Of a stretch of 64,000 nt of DNA, positions 9,772 to 16,942 are shown piece after piece. Source of the DNA: Nocardioides agri (GTDB lineage Bacteria > Actinomycetota > Actinomycetes > Propionibacteriales > Nocardioidaceae); NCBI RefSeq assembly GCF_013778305.1, contig NZ_JACEIC010000002.1:2195669-2259668 (forward strand), given 5' to 3'. Every line of letters begins with the position of its first letter. Position 1 is the stretch's first letter. Under the pieces are notes generated by a model. It made no database searches. It was not told the DNA's origin and saw only the letters and a program-made list of their open reading frames with translations. A program made the position numbers and the translations under genes.

Positions 9772-9790
9772 CCACCTGGGATCCTGGTGG
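9772..9790. promoter_or_regulatory. Palindrome upstream of the Z1 operon
   Basis: A 19-bp near-perfect palindrome (CCACC arms around a GGATCC-like core) is centred 78 bp before the Z1 start codon in the 157-bp gap after the 97-aa gene. It could be an operator controlling the restriction operon, as in controller-protein systems; no binding protein is identified. Confidence 0.35.
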
Positions 9791-9858
9791 TTCGAAGCAG
9801 CGCATTCAGGTGGCAGACGTCAGGTCCTGCCTGAGCAGTGTCAGGAGGCACGTCTCGG

Positions 9859-11907
9859 ATGAGTGAGGTTGAGCGGCTCGACGACGTCCTTGCGCTGTCG
9901 ATCGATGACCAGACGCGTACCGGAATCTGGCGATCCGTTGAAGCCATCCTCGAGCAGGGTCCGCAGCCGGAGGTTGCAACCGAGGCAACGGTTCTCGCCT
10001 TGGGCTACGTGCAGTCAGGTAAGACAACATCGATGACGGCGCTGGCCGCGGCAGCTGCCGATGCGGGGTATCAGGTGATCGTTGCCCTGCTGGGGTCCAC
10101 CAACCTCCTGCTTGGTCAGAACAGCGAGCGCCTGGAGTTGGCCCTCGGGATCACTACACGCTCCGACTACGTGTGGATCAGCGAAACCAATCCTTCGACG
10201 GAGACCGCGGGCAAGAAGCTCAGGAAGTTCGTCGACATGGGGCGTGTGTGCTTGGTTCCAGTCCTCAAGCACGCCGGACGCATCCGAGCGGTGGCCAAGC
10301 AGATGGAGAAGATCCCTGACGGTCTGCGCGTTCTCATCATCGACGATGAGGCAGACCAGGCATCTCTGAACACGAGCAAGGACTCCGAGAGCAGCACCTA
10401 TGCCGCCATCCGTGAGCTCCGGAAGGCCGTGCCTAGCCACCTCTATGTGCAGTACACAGCGACGCCCTATGCGCCGCTGTTGCTTGATGCTGCGGACATC
10501 CTCAGTCCGCAGCATGTCGAGTTCCTGACGCCAGGCAAGGGCTACACCGGTGGAAAGCAGTTCTTCATCGACAATGCCGACCGCGTGGTGCGTAGCGTTC
10601 CCTTGCTGGACGAGCAGGCATCGAAGACACCGCCGTTGCAACTGCAGAAGAGCCTCCACCGCGCTCTCTCGGCCTTCCTAGCCGGCTCTGCACTCCTTCT
10701 TATTCACGACGCCGCGACCCCGCCAATCAGCATGCTTGTCCACTCCACGGCACGAAACGACGTCCAGGCGCGGTACGAGTTCCTGATTCGCCGCCAACTT
10801 GAACAGTGGAGAAAGACGATCGCCTCGGGCGACCTCACCACGGTTCCCGACGTCATCTTGGAGGAGCGGCGTCGCATCGTGGCCAATGGCGCGGCGGACG
10901 TGGACGACATGCAGTTCGTCGAGAAGTTCAAGGTCGTGATCAATGAAGCCATGACCTGGCTCGTCAACAGCACAGCAGATGTCAACAAGGTCGACTGGCA
11001 TGTATCGCCGATCCACATCCTTGTGGGCGGCAACAAACTCGACAGGGGCTTCACCGTCGAGGGACTGACGGTCACCTACATGAACAGGCCCGCGAGCCCG
11101 CAGGTGGATACGCTCGAGCAACGGGCCCGCGCCTTCGGGTATCGAGGAGACCTGCTGCCGTATTGCCAGTTCTTCGCGAGCAAGAAGACGGTCCGTTCGC
11201 TCACCGAGGTCGTCCATACTGAAGAGGATCTTCGGGCACGCCTGCGGGAACACATCGACAACGGCGGTTCGGTGCATACGTGGGCACGAGAGATCGGCCT
11301 CCTCCTGCCAGAGGGGATGACTCCGACGCGCTCAAGTGTCGTTACGGCCCTGTCAACGATGGGCCTGGGCTGGCACCAGATGCGAGCACCCTCTCGACTC
11401 CCCGACGACACCAAGCAAAACCGCGCCTTGCTCGACCAGATCGGGCTGCATTCCGCCCCGCGCTCACCCCAGGGCCGACTTTCCTTCCGCACGGTGCATC
11501 TCGATTCAATTGAGCCGGTCGAGCAGCTGCTCCGGAGATGGGCCCGACCGGAGTACAGCCCTGGTTGGCTGCACGAGGAGTTCGTCGATGCAGTCGTCCG
11601 TGGATTCGCTCATCTCAAGAGGGCAACCGTCATGCTGATGGAGGACGGGGATAAGCCGCGGACACGCAGTTGGTCCGACGATCTCGGGTTCGTCAACCTC
11701 TTCCAGGGGCGCGATCTGAAACCCCAGCCGAACGGTGACTTCTACCCGGGCGATCGGTTCGTCGAGAACCTCGAGGACGAACCGAACCAGATCGTCATCC
11801 AAGTCCACCGCACCCAAGTACGACAGCATGAGAGTGACGGAGAGGTCTTGGCACTGGCCATCTACCTAGGCTCCGGCCTAGTAGTTCGGAAGGAATCGAA
11901 TGTCTGA
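9859..11907 (+). CDS. Z1-domain SF2 helicase/ATPase of a restriction-like system
   Basis: This 682-aa protein has the full Z1 signature set: Walker A GYVQSGKTT (residues 49-57), Walker B-like LIIDDEADQAS (159-169), the TATP-Y-APLL motif around residue 200, the GGNKLDRGFTVEGLTVTYMNR-type segment and DTLEQRARAFGYR. Z1 proteins are superfamily 2 ATPases encoded in restriction-modification and defence islands beside methyltransferases, MutL/MORC-like ATPases and nucleases. ATG 9859 is chosen because AGGAGG (9843-9848) lies 10 nt upstream; a GTG at 9838 would swallow that site. The stop overlaps the next start by 8 nt. It probably translocates on DNA and powers the nuclease encoded two genes downstream. 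Confidence 0.88.
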   Translation: MSEVERLDDVLALSIDDQTRTGIWRSVEAILEQGPQPEVATEATVLALGYVQSGKTTSMTALAAAAADAGYQVIVALLGSTNLLLGQNSERLELALGITTRSDYVWISETNPSTETAGKKLRKFVDMGRVCLVPVLKHAGRIRAVAKQMEKIPDGLRVLIIDDEADQASLNTSKDSESSTYAAIRELRKAVPSHLYVQYTATPYAPLLLDAADILSPQHVEFLTPGKGYTGGKQFFIDNADRVVRSVPLLDEQASKTPPLQLQKSLHRALSAFLAGSALLLIHDAATPPISMLVHSTARNDVQARYEFLIRRQLEQWRKTIASGDLTTVPDVILEERRRIVANGAADVDDMQFVEKFKVVINEAMTWLVNSTADVNKVDWHVSPIHILVGGNKLDRGFTVEGLTVTYMNRPASPQVDTLEQRARAFGYRGDLLPYCQFFASKKTVRSLTEVVHTEEDLRARLREHIDNGGSVHTWAREIGLLLPEGMTPTRSSVVTALSTMGLGWHQMRAPSRLPDDTKQNRALLDQIGLHSAPRSPQGRLSFRTVHLDSIEPVEQLLRRWARPEYSPGWLHEEFVDAVVRGFAHLKRATVMLMEDGDKPRTRSWSDDLGFVNLFQGRDLKPQPNGDFYPGDRFVENLEDEPNQIVIQVHRTQVRQHESDGEVLALAIYLGSGLVVRKESNV

Positions 11908-13006
11908 GTCTCTGCCGGTCAGCGCAGGTCGCCCCGGAAGTGTCCCTCTCTCATCCCTGCGGCTCGACCCGGAGAATCCGCGCATTCCGGAGACGCACCG
12001 GACCAAGGACACCGCTGAGTTGGCGACTCTGCTGGAGATGGGCTTCGAGGCATACCCAGTCGCCCAGTCGATCGCCGAGCTTGGCTTCTTCAACGCGGAG
12101 CCACTGATTGTGATCCCAAGCCCCGACGAGGCCGACACGTGGATCGTGGTCGAGGGAAACCGACGCCTGACCGCGCTCGTCGGGCTCGCGTACCCAGATA
12201 TTCGGGCCGGCTTCGCCACCCCCGACCGTTGGGAGGATCTCGCCGGGAAGCGTTCAATCAGTCCCGACATGGCAGTCCCCGTGGTCATCCACGAGACACG
12301 CGAGACGACGCACGCCGAGATCGCCCGCGTCCACGTCGTCGGCAAGCTCGCGTGGCGGCCCTTTATGCAGGCGAGGTACATCGCAGCCCGTGTGGCTGAG
12401 GGACGGACTCTGCAGGAGGTCGCCGACCTGATCGGCATTCCGAAGAGCAAGGCAGCCGACCTGTACCGGGACCAGGCAGTGCTGACCCAGGCCGCAAGCC
12501 TTGGACTCGAGACCTCGCAGGTCGAGAGCGCGTTCTCGCTTCTCACGGTCGCGATGGGCAGCACGAAGATCCGCAACCACGTCTGTGCGCCCTTGGGATC
12601 CCAGACCAACATCGGCCAGGACCCCGTTCCAGCCGACAAGGCTGAGGAGCTAAAGGAGGTCATCCAGTGGGTGTTCGGCGACGAGGAGCACGAGTCACTG
12701 ATCTCGGACTCTCGGCAGATCTCGCAATTGGGAAATGTCGTCGCATCCGAGGTCGGCCTCGAGGCACTCCGTGAAGGCAAGACGCTCGAGGAGGCCAAGC
12801 AGCGCATCCAGGAGAAGGGCCTCGACCCGCTCAAGGCATTAACCCTCAAGTTGAACGCCGCAAAGAACTCTCTCAATGCGGCGAGCAGCGACGTAGCGGA
12901 GTTCGCTGCCGACACCGAGGTGCGGACCCTCGTCGAAGACATCGAGTCGCTTGTGGGCAGCATCCGGTCGACCTTGGACGACATCGAGGCAGAGTCGGGG
13001 CTGTAG
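11900..13006 (+). CDS. ParB/sulfiredoxin-fold protein of the Z1 system
   Basis: This 368-aa protein has an N-terminal ParB/Srx-like domain: LRLDPENPRIPE (residues 17-28), PLIVIPSPDE and the box VVEGNRRLTAL (about 84-94). A HTH-like segment near residues 168-185 (TLQEVADLIGIPKSKAADLYRD) resembles the ParB middle domain. The last 100 residues are Glu/Lys/Ala-rich and predicted helical, perhaps coiled coil. AAGGA precedes ATG 11900. ParB/Srx domains in defence loci often bind nucleotides or DNA, or act as nucleases. It is cotranscribed with the Z1 gene and unlikely to be a partition protein because no ParA is encoded nearby. Confidence 0.8.
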   Translation: MSESLPVSAGRPGSVPLSSLRLDPENPRIPETHRTKDTAELATLLEMGFEAYPVAQSIAELGFFNAEPLIVIPSPDEADTWIVVEGNRRLTALVGLAYPDIRAGFATPDRWEDLAGKRSISPDMAVPVVIHETRETTHAEIARVHVVGKLAWRPFMQARYIAARVAEGRTLQEVADLIGIPKSKAADLYRDQAVLTQAASLGLETSQVESAFSLLTVAMGSTKIRNHVCAPLGSQTNIGQDPVPADKAEELKEVIQWVFGDEEHESLISDSRQISQLGNVVASEVGLEALREGKTLEEAKQRIQEKGLDPLKALTLKLNAAKNSLNAASSDVAEFAADTEVRTLVEDIESLVGSIRSTLDDIEAESGL

Positions 13007-13009
13007 GTC

Positions 13010-13885
13010 ATGACGGACTTGGAAGTCTCGAGCACCGAGGCGATTGCCGACTGGATCGAGACGAGCGTGCTCGTCAGCGCCTCGGGACACTTCGGACGAG
13101 ACAAGCTCGACGATCTCGCGCTGGCGGAGATCGGCGCTACTCCGATGAGGGTTTCGATGGCCATCGACGCGATGGCCAGGCGAGCCAGCGTGCTCGGAGA
13201 CTCCTATCCCTTCGTCGTCAGCGACATCGCAATCCTGCGCAGGAAGTGTCGCCATGCAGCCACCTATGCGGCGCTCCTCTTCCTGACCCCGAGCTCAGTC
13301 GCTCGCCAGACGGTGCGTGCTTCCGAGACAGCTGTGATGGGCGAATTGCTCGAAGAGATCAGCGAGGCGGCACTCGCGAACTTCTGGGGTCAGGGTGGAA
13401 GCGCCCTGTCCTTCGGGTATCCATCGAAGCACGGTCGCCCCGAGGCGTTCGATCAAGCAGTTGTCTGGTTGGCCGGCAAGATCGGGCTTGAGGCGGGCCG
13501 GGGCTATCGGCCGCCTCGCCGGAAGGACGGCGGGGTCGACGTGGTTGCCTGGCGACAGTTCGCGGATCGGCGAGCGGGTTTCCCCGTTGCGCTGGCGCAG
13601 TGCACGATCCAGGCTGAGACCTTCACCAAGACCACCGACATTGACCTGCGACTCTGGTCGAGTTGGCTTGCGATGGACAGCGATCCGCTCAGCATGCTGG
13701 TGATCCCGGGAACGATTCGGTCCGCCGGACCGGACTGGAGGCAGTTGACTACCGTCGTCATGGTCATCGACCGGATTCGGCTGATGGATCTCTTGGGACG
13801 CGGGACCGACGACGGCAGGGACATCGACTGGTCCACGGAGACGGCGGCCGCTCTGAGGGCCGTCTTGGGAGCGGCGGAACTGTGA
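13010..13885 (+). CDS. Candidate restriction endonuclease (PD-(D/E)XK-like)
   Basis: This 291-aa protein has no family I can name with certainty. The segment RKDGGVDVVAW (residues 171-181), followed about 15 residues later by a beta-strand-like VALAQCTIQ (193-201), has the D-x(n)-Q-x-C/T layout seen in diverged PD-(D/E)XK nucleases, with D177 and Q197 as candidate metal ligands and K207 nearby. The N-terminal half is helical. It starts 3 nt after the ParB-like gene and its stop overlaps the next GTG, so it is the fourth unit of the operon. I infer that it is the cleavage subunit that the methyltransferase protects against. Confidence 0.6.
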   Translation: MTDLEVSSTEAIADWIETSVLVSASGHFGRDKLDDLALAEIGATPMRVSMAIDAMARRASVLGDSYPFVVSDIAILRRKCRHAATYAALLFLTPSSVARQTVRASETAVMGELLEEISEAALANFWGQGGSALSFGYPSKHGRPEAFDQAVVWLAGKIGLEAGRGYRPPRRKDGGVDVVAWRQFADRRAGFPVALAQCTIQAETFTKTTDIDLRLWSSWLAMDSDPLSMLVIPGTIRSAGPDWRQLTTVVMVIDRIRLMDLLGRGTDDGRDIDWSTETAAALRAVLGAAEL

Positions 13886-14163
13886 GTACCAAGGCAGACA
13901 TCGTCTGGGACATCGCCATCAAGCTCGGTGTCGAGGCACCGAAGATGTCCACAGGATCGACAGAGCCGCGGGAGATCTTCGAGATGGTCAACGACCGCCT
14001 CGGCCTGGGCATCGACAGTCGGCTCACCAAGCCTGACATGGCACGTCAGATCGTGGAGGCCGCGGGTATGACCTGGAACGCCCACTATGAATCCAGTGGC
14101 GGAACGGTGACGAAGGTAGGGCTCGCCGCCGTGCTCGAGGCCGTCGAGCACTTCGTGGCCTGA
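13882..14163 (+). CDS. Small accessory protein, paralogue of the 97-aa protein at 9408
   Basis: This 93-aa protein starts at a GTG overlapping the nuclease stop (GTGA). From residue 23 on (TGSTEPREIFEMVNDRLGLG, then KPDMARQIVEAAGM and SGGTVTKVGLAAVLEAVEHF) it matches the 97-aa protein at the left end of the island. A compact mixed alpha/beta fold is likely, with GGTVT as the most conserved patch. Two diverged copies in one system suggest paired specificity or antagonist roles, for example DNA binding for the nuclease. It ends 12 bp before the convergent methyltransferase gene. Confidence 0.65.
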   Translation: MSTKADIVWDIAIKLGVEAPKMSTGSTEPREIFEMVNDRLGLGIDSRLTKPDMARQIVEAAGMTWNAHYESSGGTVTKVGLAAVLEAVEHFVA

Positions 14164-14175
14164 CGGCGTTCCTGG

Positions 14176-15615
14176 TCAGCCGGCGATGCGACGGGTGCTA
14201 TTTGGGCGCCGCCGCCTCGCAATGACTTCCCGGGTCGGATCCCGATGCCGCTCGAGCGCCTCATCAGGGCTGACCGCCGACTGCTCGACGGCCAGAGCGA
14301 GGCCGGGCGCGCGACGGCGCACCGCTTCTAATGAGCGAAGGACGTGCTCACGGAAGACGTGGTAGGCGGCGCCAACGTTCACCCCGTTGCCCATCTGCTT
14401 GTAGGTCGCAGCGTCCGGTTGGTCGCCGAAGTCGTACCACTCTGGAAGGCCCTGCAGCCTGGCGGCCTCGCGCGGCGAGATCCTACGGAGGCGGTCACCG
14501 AGGATGCTTGTCTGGGTGATTGCTACCAGCGCTGGTACGTAGGTCGCCTGCTTCACGCGCAGGCCAGACGGGCGCAGGTGCATCACGGTGTCCCGTAGTG
14601 ACTTGGCGTCCTGCGCCTGCCACTCGAACTTCCTTCGCGAAGCTGGGAAGTCGCGCAGATAGTTCCAACGAGAGAGCCACGACTCGAGGAGCTCTTGATG
14701 CTCGGTGTAGAACGCTGCATTCTTGCGAAGGAACGCCGCCTTCCATTCCGCGGTTCCAGGAGGGACCACCAGGTCATCTTGGTGGACGAATGCGTCGACC
14801 CACACCGGGAAGCCGGGCAACTTCTCGACCCCGGCGGATCGGAGTGTGACAACAAAGTCGTTCCACGCCTCGACCCAGGTCGTCTCCGCTGGTCCGAGAT
14901 TCAGTCTCAGTCGGTTGCCGAGCTCAGAATCCGGCTGGACCGGCAGATGCTCAACCAGGTCCCACCCGGACGGCGACCAACCGTCAACCGCAAGGTGGGG
15001 TACTGACGGCTCCACGTCGATGTGGGAGGTACGCGTTCCGACGTACGTCGCCATGATGAAGACGCGCTCACGAACCTGAGGACGTCCCCCACGCTCAGGC
15101 GGAAGCAGGTGCGGTGAGAAGACGATCGGCCGAGACGAGACCTGGTAGCCAAGCTCGCGGAGCGAGCGGACGATCACTTCCCACTCGTGCTTGTGACGCG
15201 GGCCGTAGATGTTGCGGACGTTCTCAAGCAAGACGACAGTCGGTCGTCGCGCTTCGAGGATCCGCAGGATGTTCCAGAACAGAGTGCCCCGAGCCTCGTC
15301 CATGCCGCGCTGGAAGCCAGACTTCGAGAACGGTTGGCACGGGAAGCCCGCGGCCAAGACGTCGTGCTTGGGCACTCGCATTTGGGTCTCGGTGTCATCG
15401 ACGATGTCGCCGTGAGCTCGGATGTTCCAGTTCCGCTCGTAAACACTCGCGGCCTTGGCGTCCTTCTCGACCGCATAGACACACTCGCCGCCAAGAGCGC
15501 TGAGAGCAGCGTGGAACCCGCCAACGCCTGCGAATAGGTCGACGAACGTGAACGGCGGTGAACTCATGTCAGCTAGCTTAGCTGAGCTTTCAGCTGAACG
15601 CGGGTGTTCTTGCAT
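14176..15615 (-). CDS. DNA (cytosine-5) methyltransferase
   Basis: All main C5-MTase motifs are present in order: I (FTFVDLFAGVGGFHAAL), IV with the catalytic Cys (FPCQPFSKSG), VI (LLENVRN), VIII (RPQVRERVF), IX (RRISPREAARLQGLP) and X (QMGNGVNVGAAY). A long region between VIII and IX (about 190 residues) is the target-recognition domain and does not reveal the recognised site. The ATG at 15615 has a good AGAGGAA upstream and gives 479 aa; ATG 15567 would start just before motif I, as in most relatives, but lacks a Shine-Dalgarno sequence. It lies downstream of vsr on the same strand and converges on the Z1 operon. It probably methylates the host to protect against the linked nuclease. Confidence 0.92.
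   Translation of the reverse strand: MQEHPRSAESSAKLADMSSPPFTFVDLFAGVGGFHAALSALGGECVYAVEKDAKAASVYERNWNIRAHGDIVDDTETQMRVPKHDVLAAGFPCQPFSKSGFQRGMDEARGTLFWNILRILEARRPTVVLLENVRNIYGPRHKHEWEVIVRSLRELGYQVSSRPIVFSPHLLPPERGGRPQVRERVFIMATYVGTRTSHIDVEPSVPHLAVDGWSPSGWDLVEHLPVQPDSELGNRLRLNLGPAETTWVEAWNDFVVTLRSAGVEKLPGFPVWVDAFVHQDDLVVPPGTAEWKAAFLRKNAAFYTEHQELLESWLSRWNYLRDFPASRRKFEWQAQDAKSLRDTVMHLRPSGLRVKQATYVPALVAITQTSILGDRLRRISPREAARLQGLPEWYDFGDQPDAATYKQMGNGVNVGAAYHVFREHVLRSLEAVRRRAPGLALAVEQSAVSPDEALERHRDPTREVIARRRRPNSTRRIAG
15571..15595. repeat. Cluster of five AGCT sites at the methyltransferase 5' end
   Basis: AGCT occurs at 15571, 15575, 15580, 15585 and 15592, five times in 25 bp in DNA where one is expected every few hundred bases. 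The cluster lies between the two possible start codons of the methyltransferase. It could be the target of the enzyme itself, an autoregulatory element or a regulator-binding array; it could also simply encode the Ser-Ala/Leu-Ala residues of the longer protein. Confidence 0.6.
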
Positions 15616-15752
15616 GGCGTTTCCTCTGTCCGCTGCCCGATGGCGGCACGCCGTTCGTGCGGCGCAGAGACGACAACGCTAGGTGGATGCACCGACATCT
15701 CCGATGTCCTTCCCTGCTCGGCCGGACTTCAGGCATACCTCCGCGAGACCTA

Positions 15753-16196
15753 CTAAGACTTGGTCTCAGCCGTTTCATCTGATGCTCGAACTGCTGTCGA
15801 CACCTTGGCGGCGACCTCTTCGGGGTCCTCGTGCTCCCAGAATCGCAGCACGGTCCAGCCGGCCGCGATGAGTTGGTTCGTCGTATCTGCATCTCGCGCC
15901 ACGTTCCGCTCGAGCTTCTCGGACCAGTAAGAGGCGTTTGCCCGTGCCACCGTCCCGTGCTCCGGGCAGGCGTGCCAGTAGCACCCATCGATGAAGACTG
16001 CGATGCGTCGCTTCGTGAACACGATGTCCGCCGTGCGGCGGAGTCGCGGTTCCGGTCGGTAGGCGACTCGGAAGCGCAGACCTACTGCGTGCAATCGACG
16101 GCGGATTGCCAACTCAGGGGCGGTGTCCCTGGACCGGTTGCCTTGCATGACCTTTCGGGAGGCGGGGGTACTAGCCCAACTCTCGTAGGTCGACAT
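15753..16196 (-). CDS. vsr: Very short patch repair endonuclease (Vsr)
   Basis: Vsr nicks 5' of the T in T:G mismatches left by deamination of 5-methylcytosine, so it normally accompanies a C5 methyltransferase, as here. The 147-aa protein matches the family throughout: MQGNRSRDTAPELAIRRRLH near the N-terminus, ADIVF, the core AVFIDGCYWHACPEH with the zinc/active-site residues, YWSEKLERNVARD and GWTVLRFWEHE. It starts at ATG 16196. It lies 137 bp upstream of the methyltransferase on the same strand. Confidence 0.95.
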   Translation of the reverse strand: MSTYESWASTPASRKVMQGNRSRDTAPELAIRRRLHAVGLRFRVAYRPEPRLRRTADIVFTKRRIAVFIDGCYWHACPEHGTVARANASYWSEKLERNVARDADTTNQLIAAGWTVLRFWEHEDPEEVAAKVSTAVRASDETAETKS

Positions 16197-16269
16197 GCGG
16201 ACATCATCCCTCGAGGTTCCAGCTGACTCAGGGGGCGGCCTTGGATGAACAGGTGTGCAAGCCGGCGAT

Positions 16270-16534
16270 CTAGGGACGCGAGGCCACGAGTCCGAACTCG
16301 ATCAGCGCGCGAGTCTGACTATCAGACAAGCTGTAGAGCCGGTCCAGAACGTTTCGCAGCTCGGTGACGTCGGGGTCGCACTCGTACTCAGCTACGTAGT
16401 CCCAGAGGCGCTCTCGTTGATGCCCACTGAGGAGGGGATGCTTAGACCATGCACTGTCACTCTTAATGTCGGTGCACGTCTTGCATGCGGGCACGACGTT
16501 GCCCCACGCATGGAGTCCGACAGATGCCCAGGGA
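16270..16534 (-). pseudogene. HNH endonuclease, 5'-truncated remnant
   Basis: The minus-strand frame reads VGLHAWGNVVPACKTCTDIKSDSAW, which is the second half of an HNH nuclease core (Asn, then the C-x-x-C and K of the metal site), followed by about 65 residues of C-terminal tail. The first His and the DHV-type strand are missing because the frame runs directly into the attR copy of tRNA-Ala (from 16535), where it becomes the meaningless antisense of the tRNA. This looks like the 3' part of a gene cut off when the island boundary formed. Confidence 0.7.
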
Positions 16535-16566
16535 GTTAGGGGTTCGAGTCCCCTAGGCTCCACCAC
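16535..16566 (+). repeat. attR: displaced copy of tRNA-Ala 3' end
   Basis: This is an exact 32-bp direct copy of 9208-9239 with no tRNA 5' half in front of it, so it is not a functional tRNA. It marks the right end of the island. Confidence 0.9.
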
Positions 16567-16942
16567 GAACGAACCGCAGGCGACTCCGGTCTTTCATGTC
16601 GTCGCGGCCGCCGAGTGAGGTCCATGAAAGACCGTGGGCCGGTGCGCGCAGCGGCTCCTGGCCTCTCCAGTTGCGAGCTCAGCGTGCACGTACTTGCCCG
16701 CTAGTCAGGCGGTCGCCCCGAGGCCGCGCGGCATGCACCGCTAGGGGTTGAGTCCCGAGGCCCACGGCTCTCGAGGCGTCCAGCGGACGCGGGCGGCGTC
16801 GGCCGAGGGTCGAGCCACCCCTCAAGGCCAGCGCGCGCCGGCCGATAAATCTCTGTGCCGGGTCGCTGCGGCGCCGGACCGGCATCGCCCTCTCTCCTTG
16901 CCGACCCGCGCCGACTGCCTGAGCCTCGAAGGACCTCGACCC
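16567..16942. other. Non-coding gap right of the island
   Basis: This 376-bp gap lies between attR and the metalloprotease start. Apart from the inverted repeat at 16587-16634 I see no gene, RNA or repeat in it. GC content returns to the genome norm here. Confidence 0.6.
16587..16634. terminator. 12-bp inverted repeat, original tRNA-Ala terminator candidate
   Basis: CGGTCTTTCATG (16587-16598) and CATGAAAGACCG (16623-16634) are perfect inverted repeats around a 24-nt GC-rich loop. Before island insertion it would have stood about 20 bp after tRNA-Ala, so it may be the ancestral terminator of the tRNA unit. An operator is an alternative reading. Confidence 0.45.

Larger units (their letters stand above)
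9208..16566. mobile_element. tRNA-Ala-integrated defence island, no integrase seen
   Basis: About 7.36 kb is bracketed by the 32-bp att repeats. Genes inside are visibly less GC-rich, with more A/T third positions, than either flank. All are defence-like: Z1 helicase, ParB-like protein, nuclease, two related small proteins, C5 methyltransferase, Vsr, and a truncated HNH gene. No tyrosine or serine recombinase, excisionase or replication gene can be found between the repeats. The element is therefore either mobilised in trans or has lost its integrase. Both repeats are intact, so excision would still restore the original locus. Confidence 0.85.

Noticed and set aside
9239..16534. A phage or ICE integrase expected beside the att sites.
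   Set aside because: I checked each frame between the repeats. None shows tyrosine recombinase R-H-R-Y, serine recombinase or relaxase motifs. I report its absence instead.
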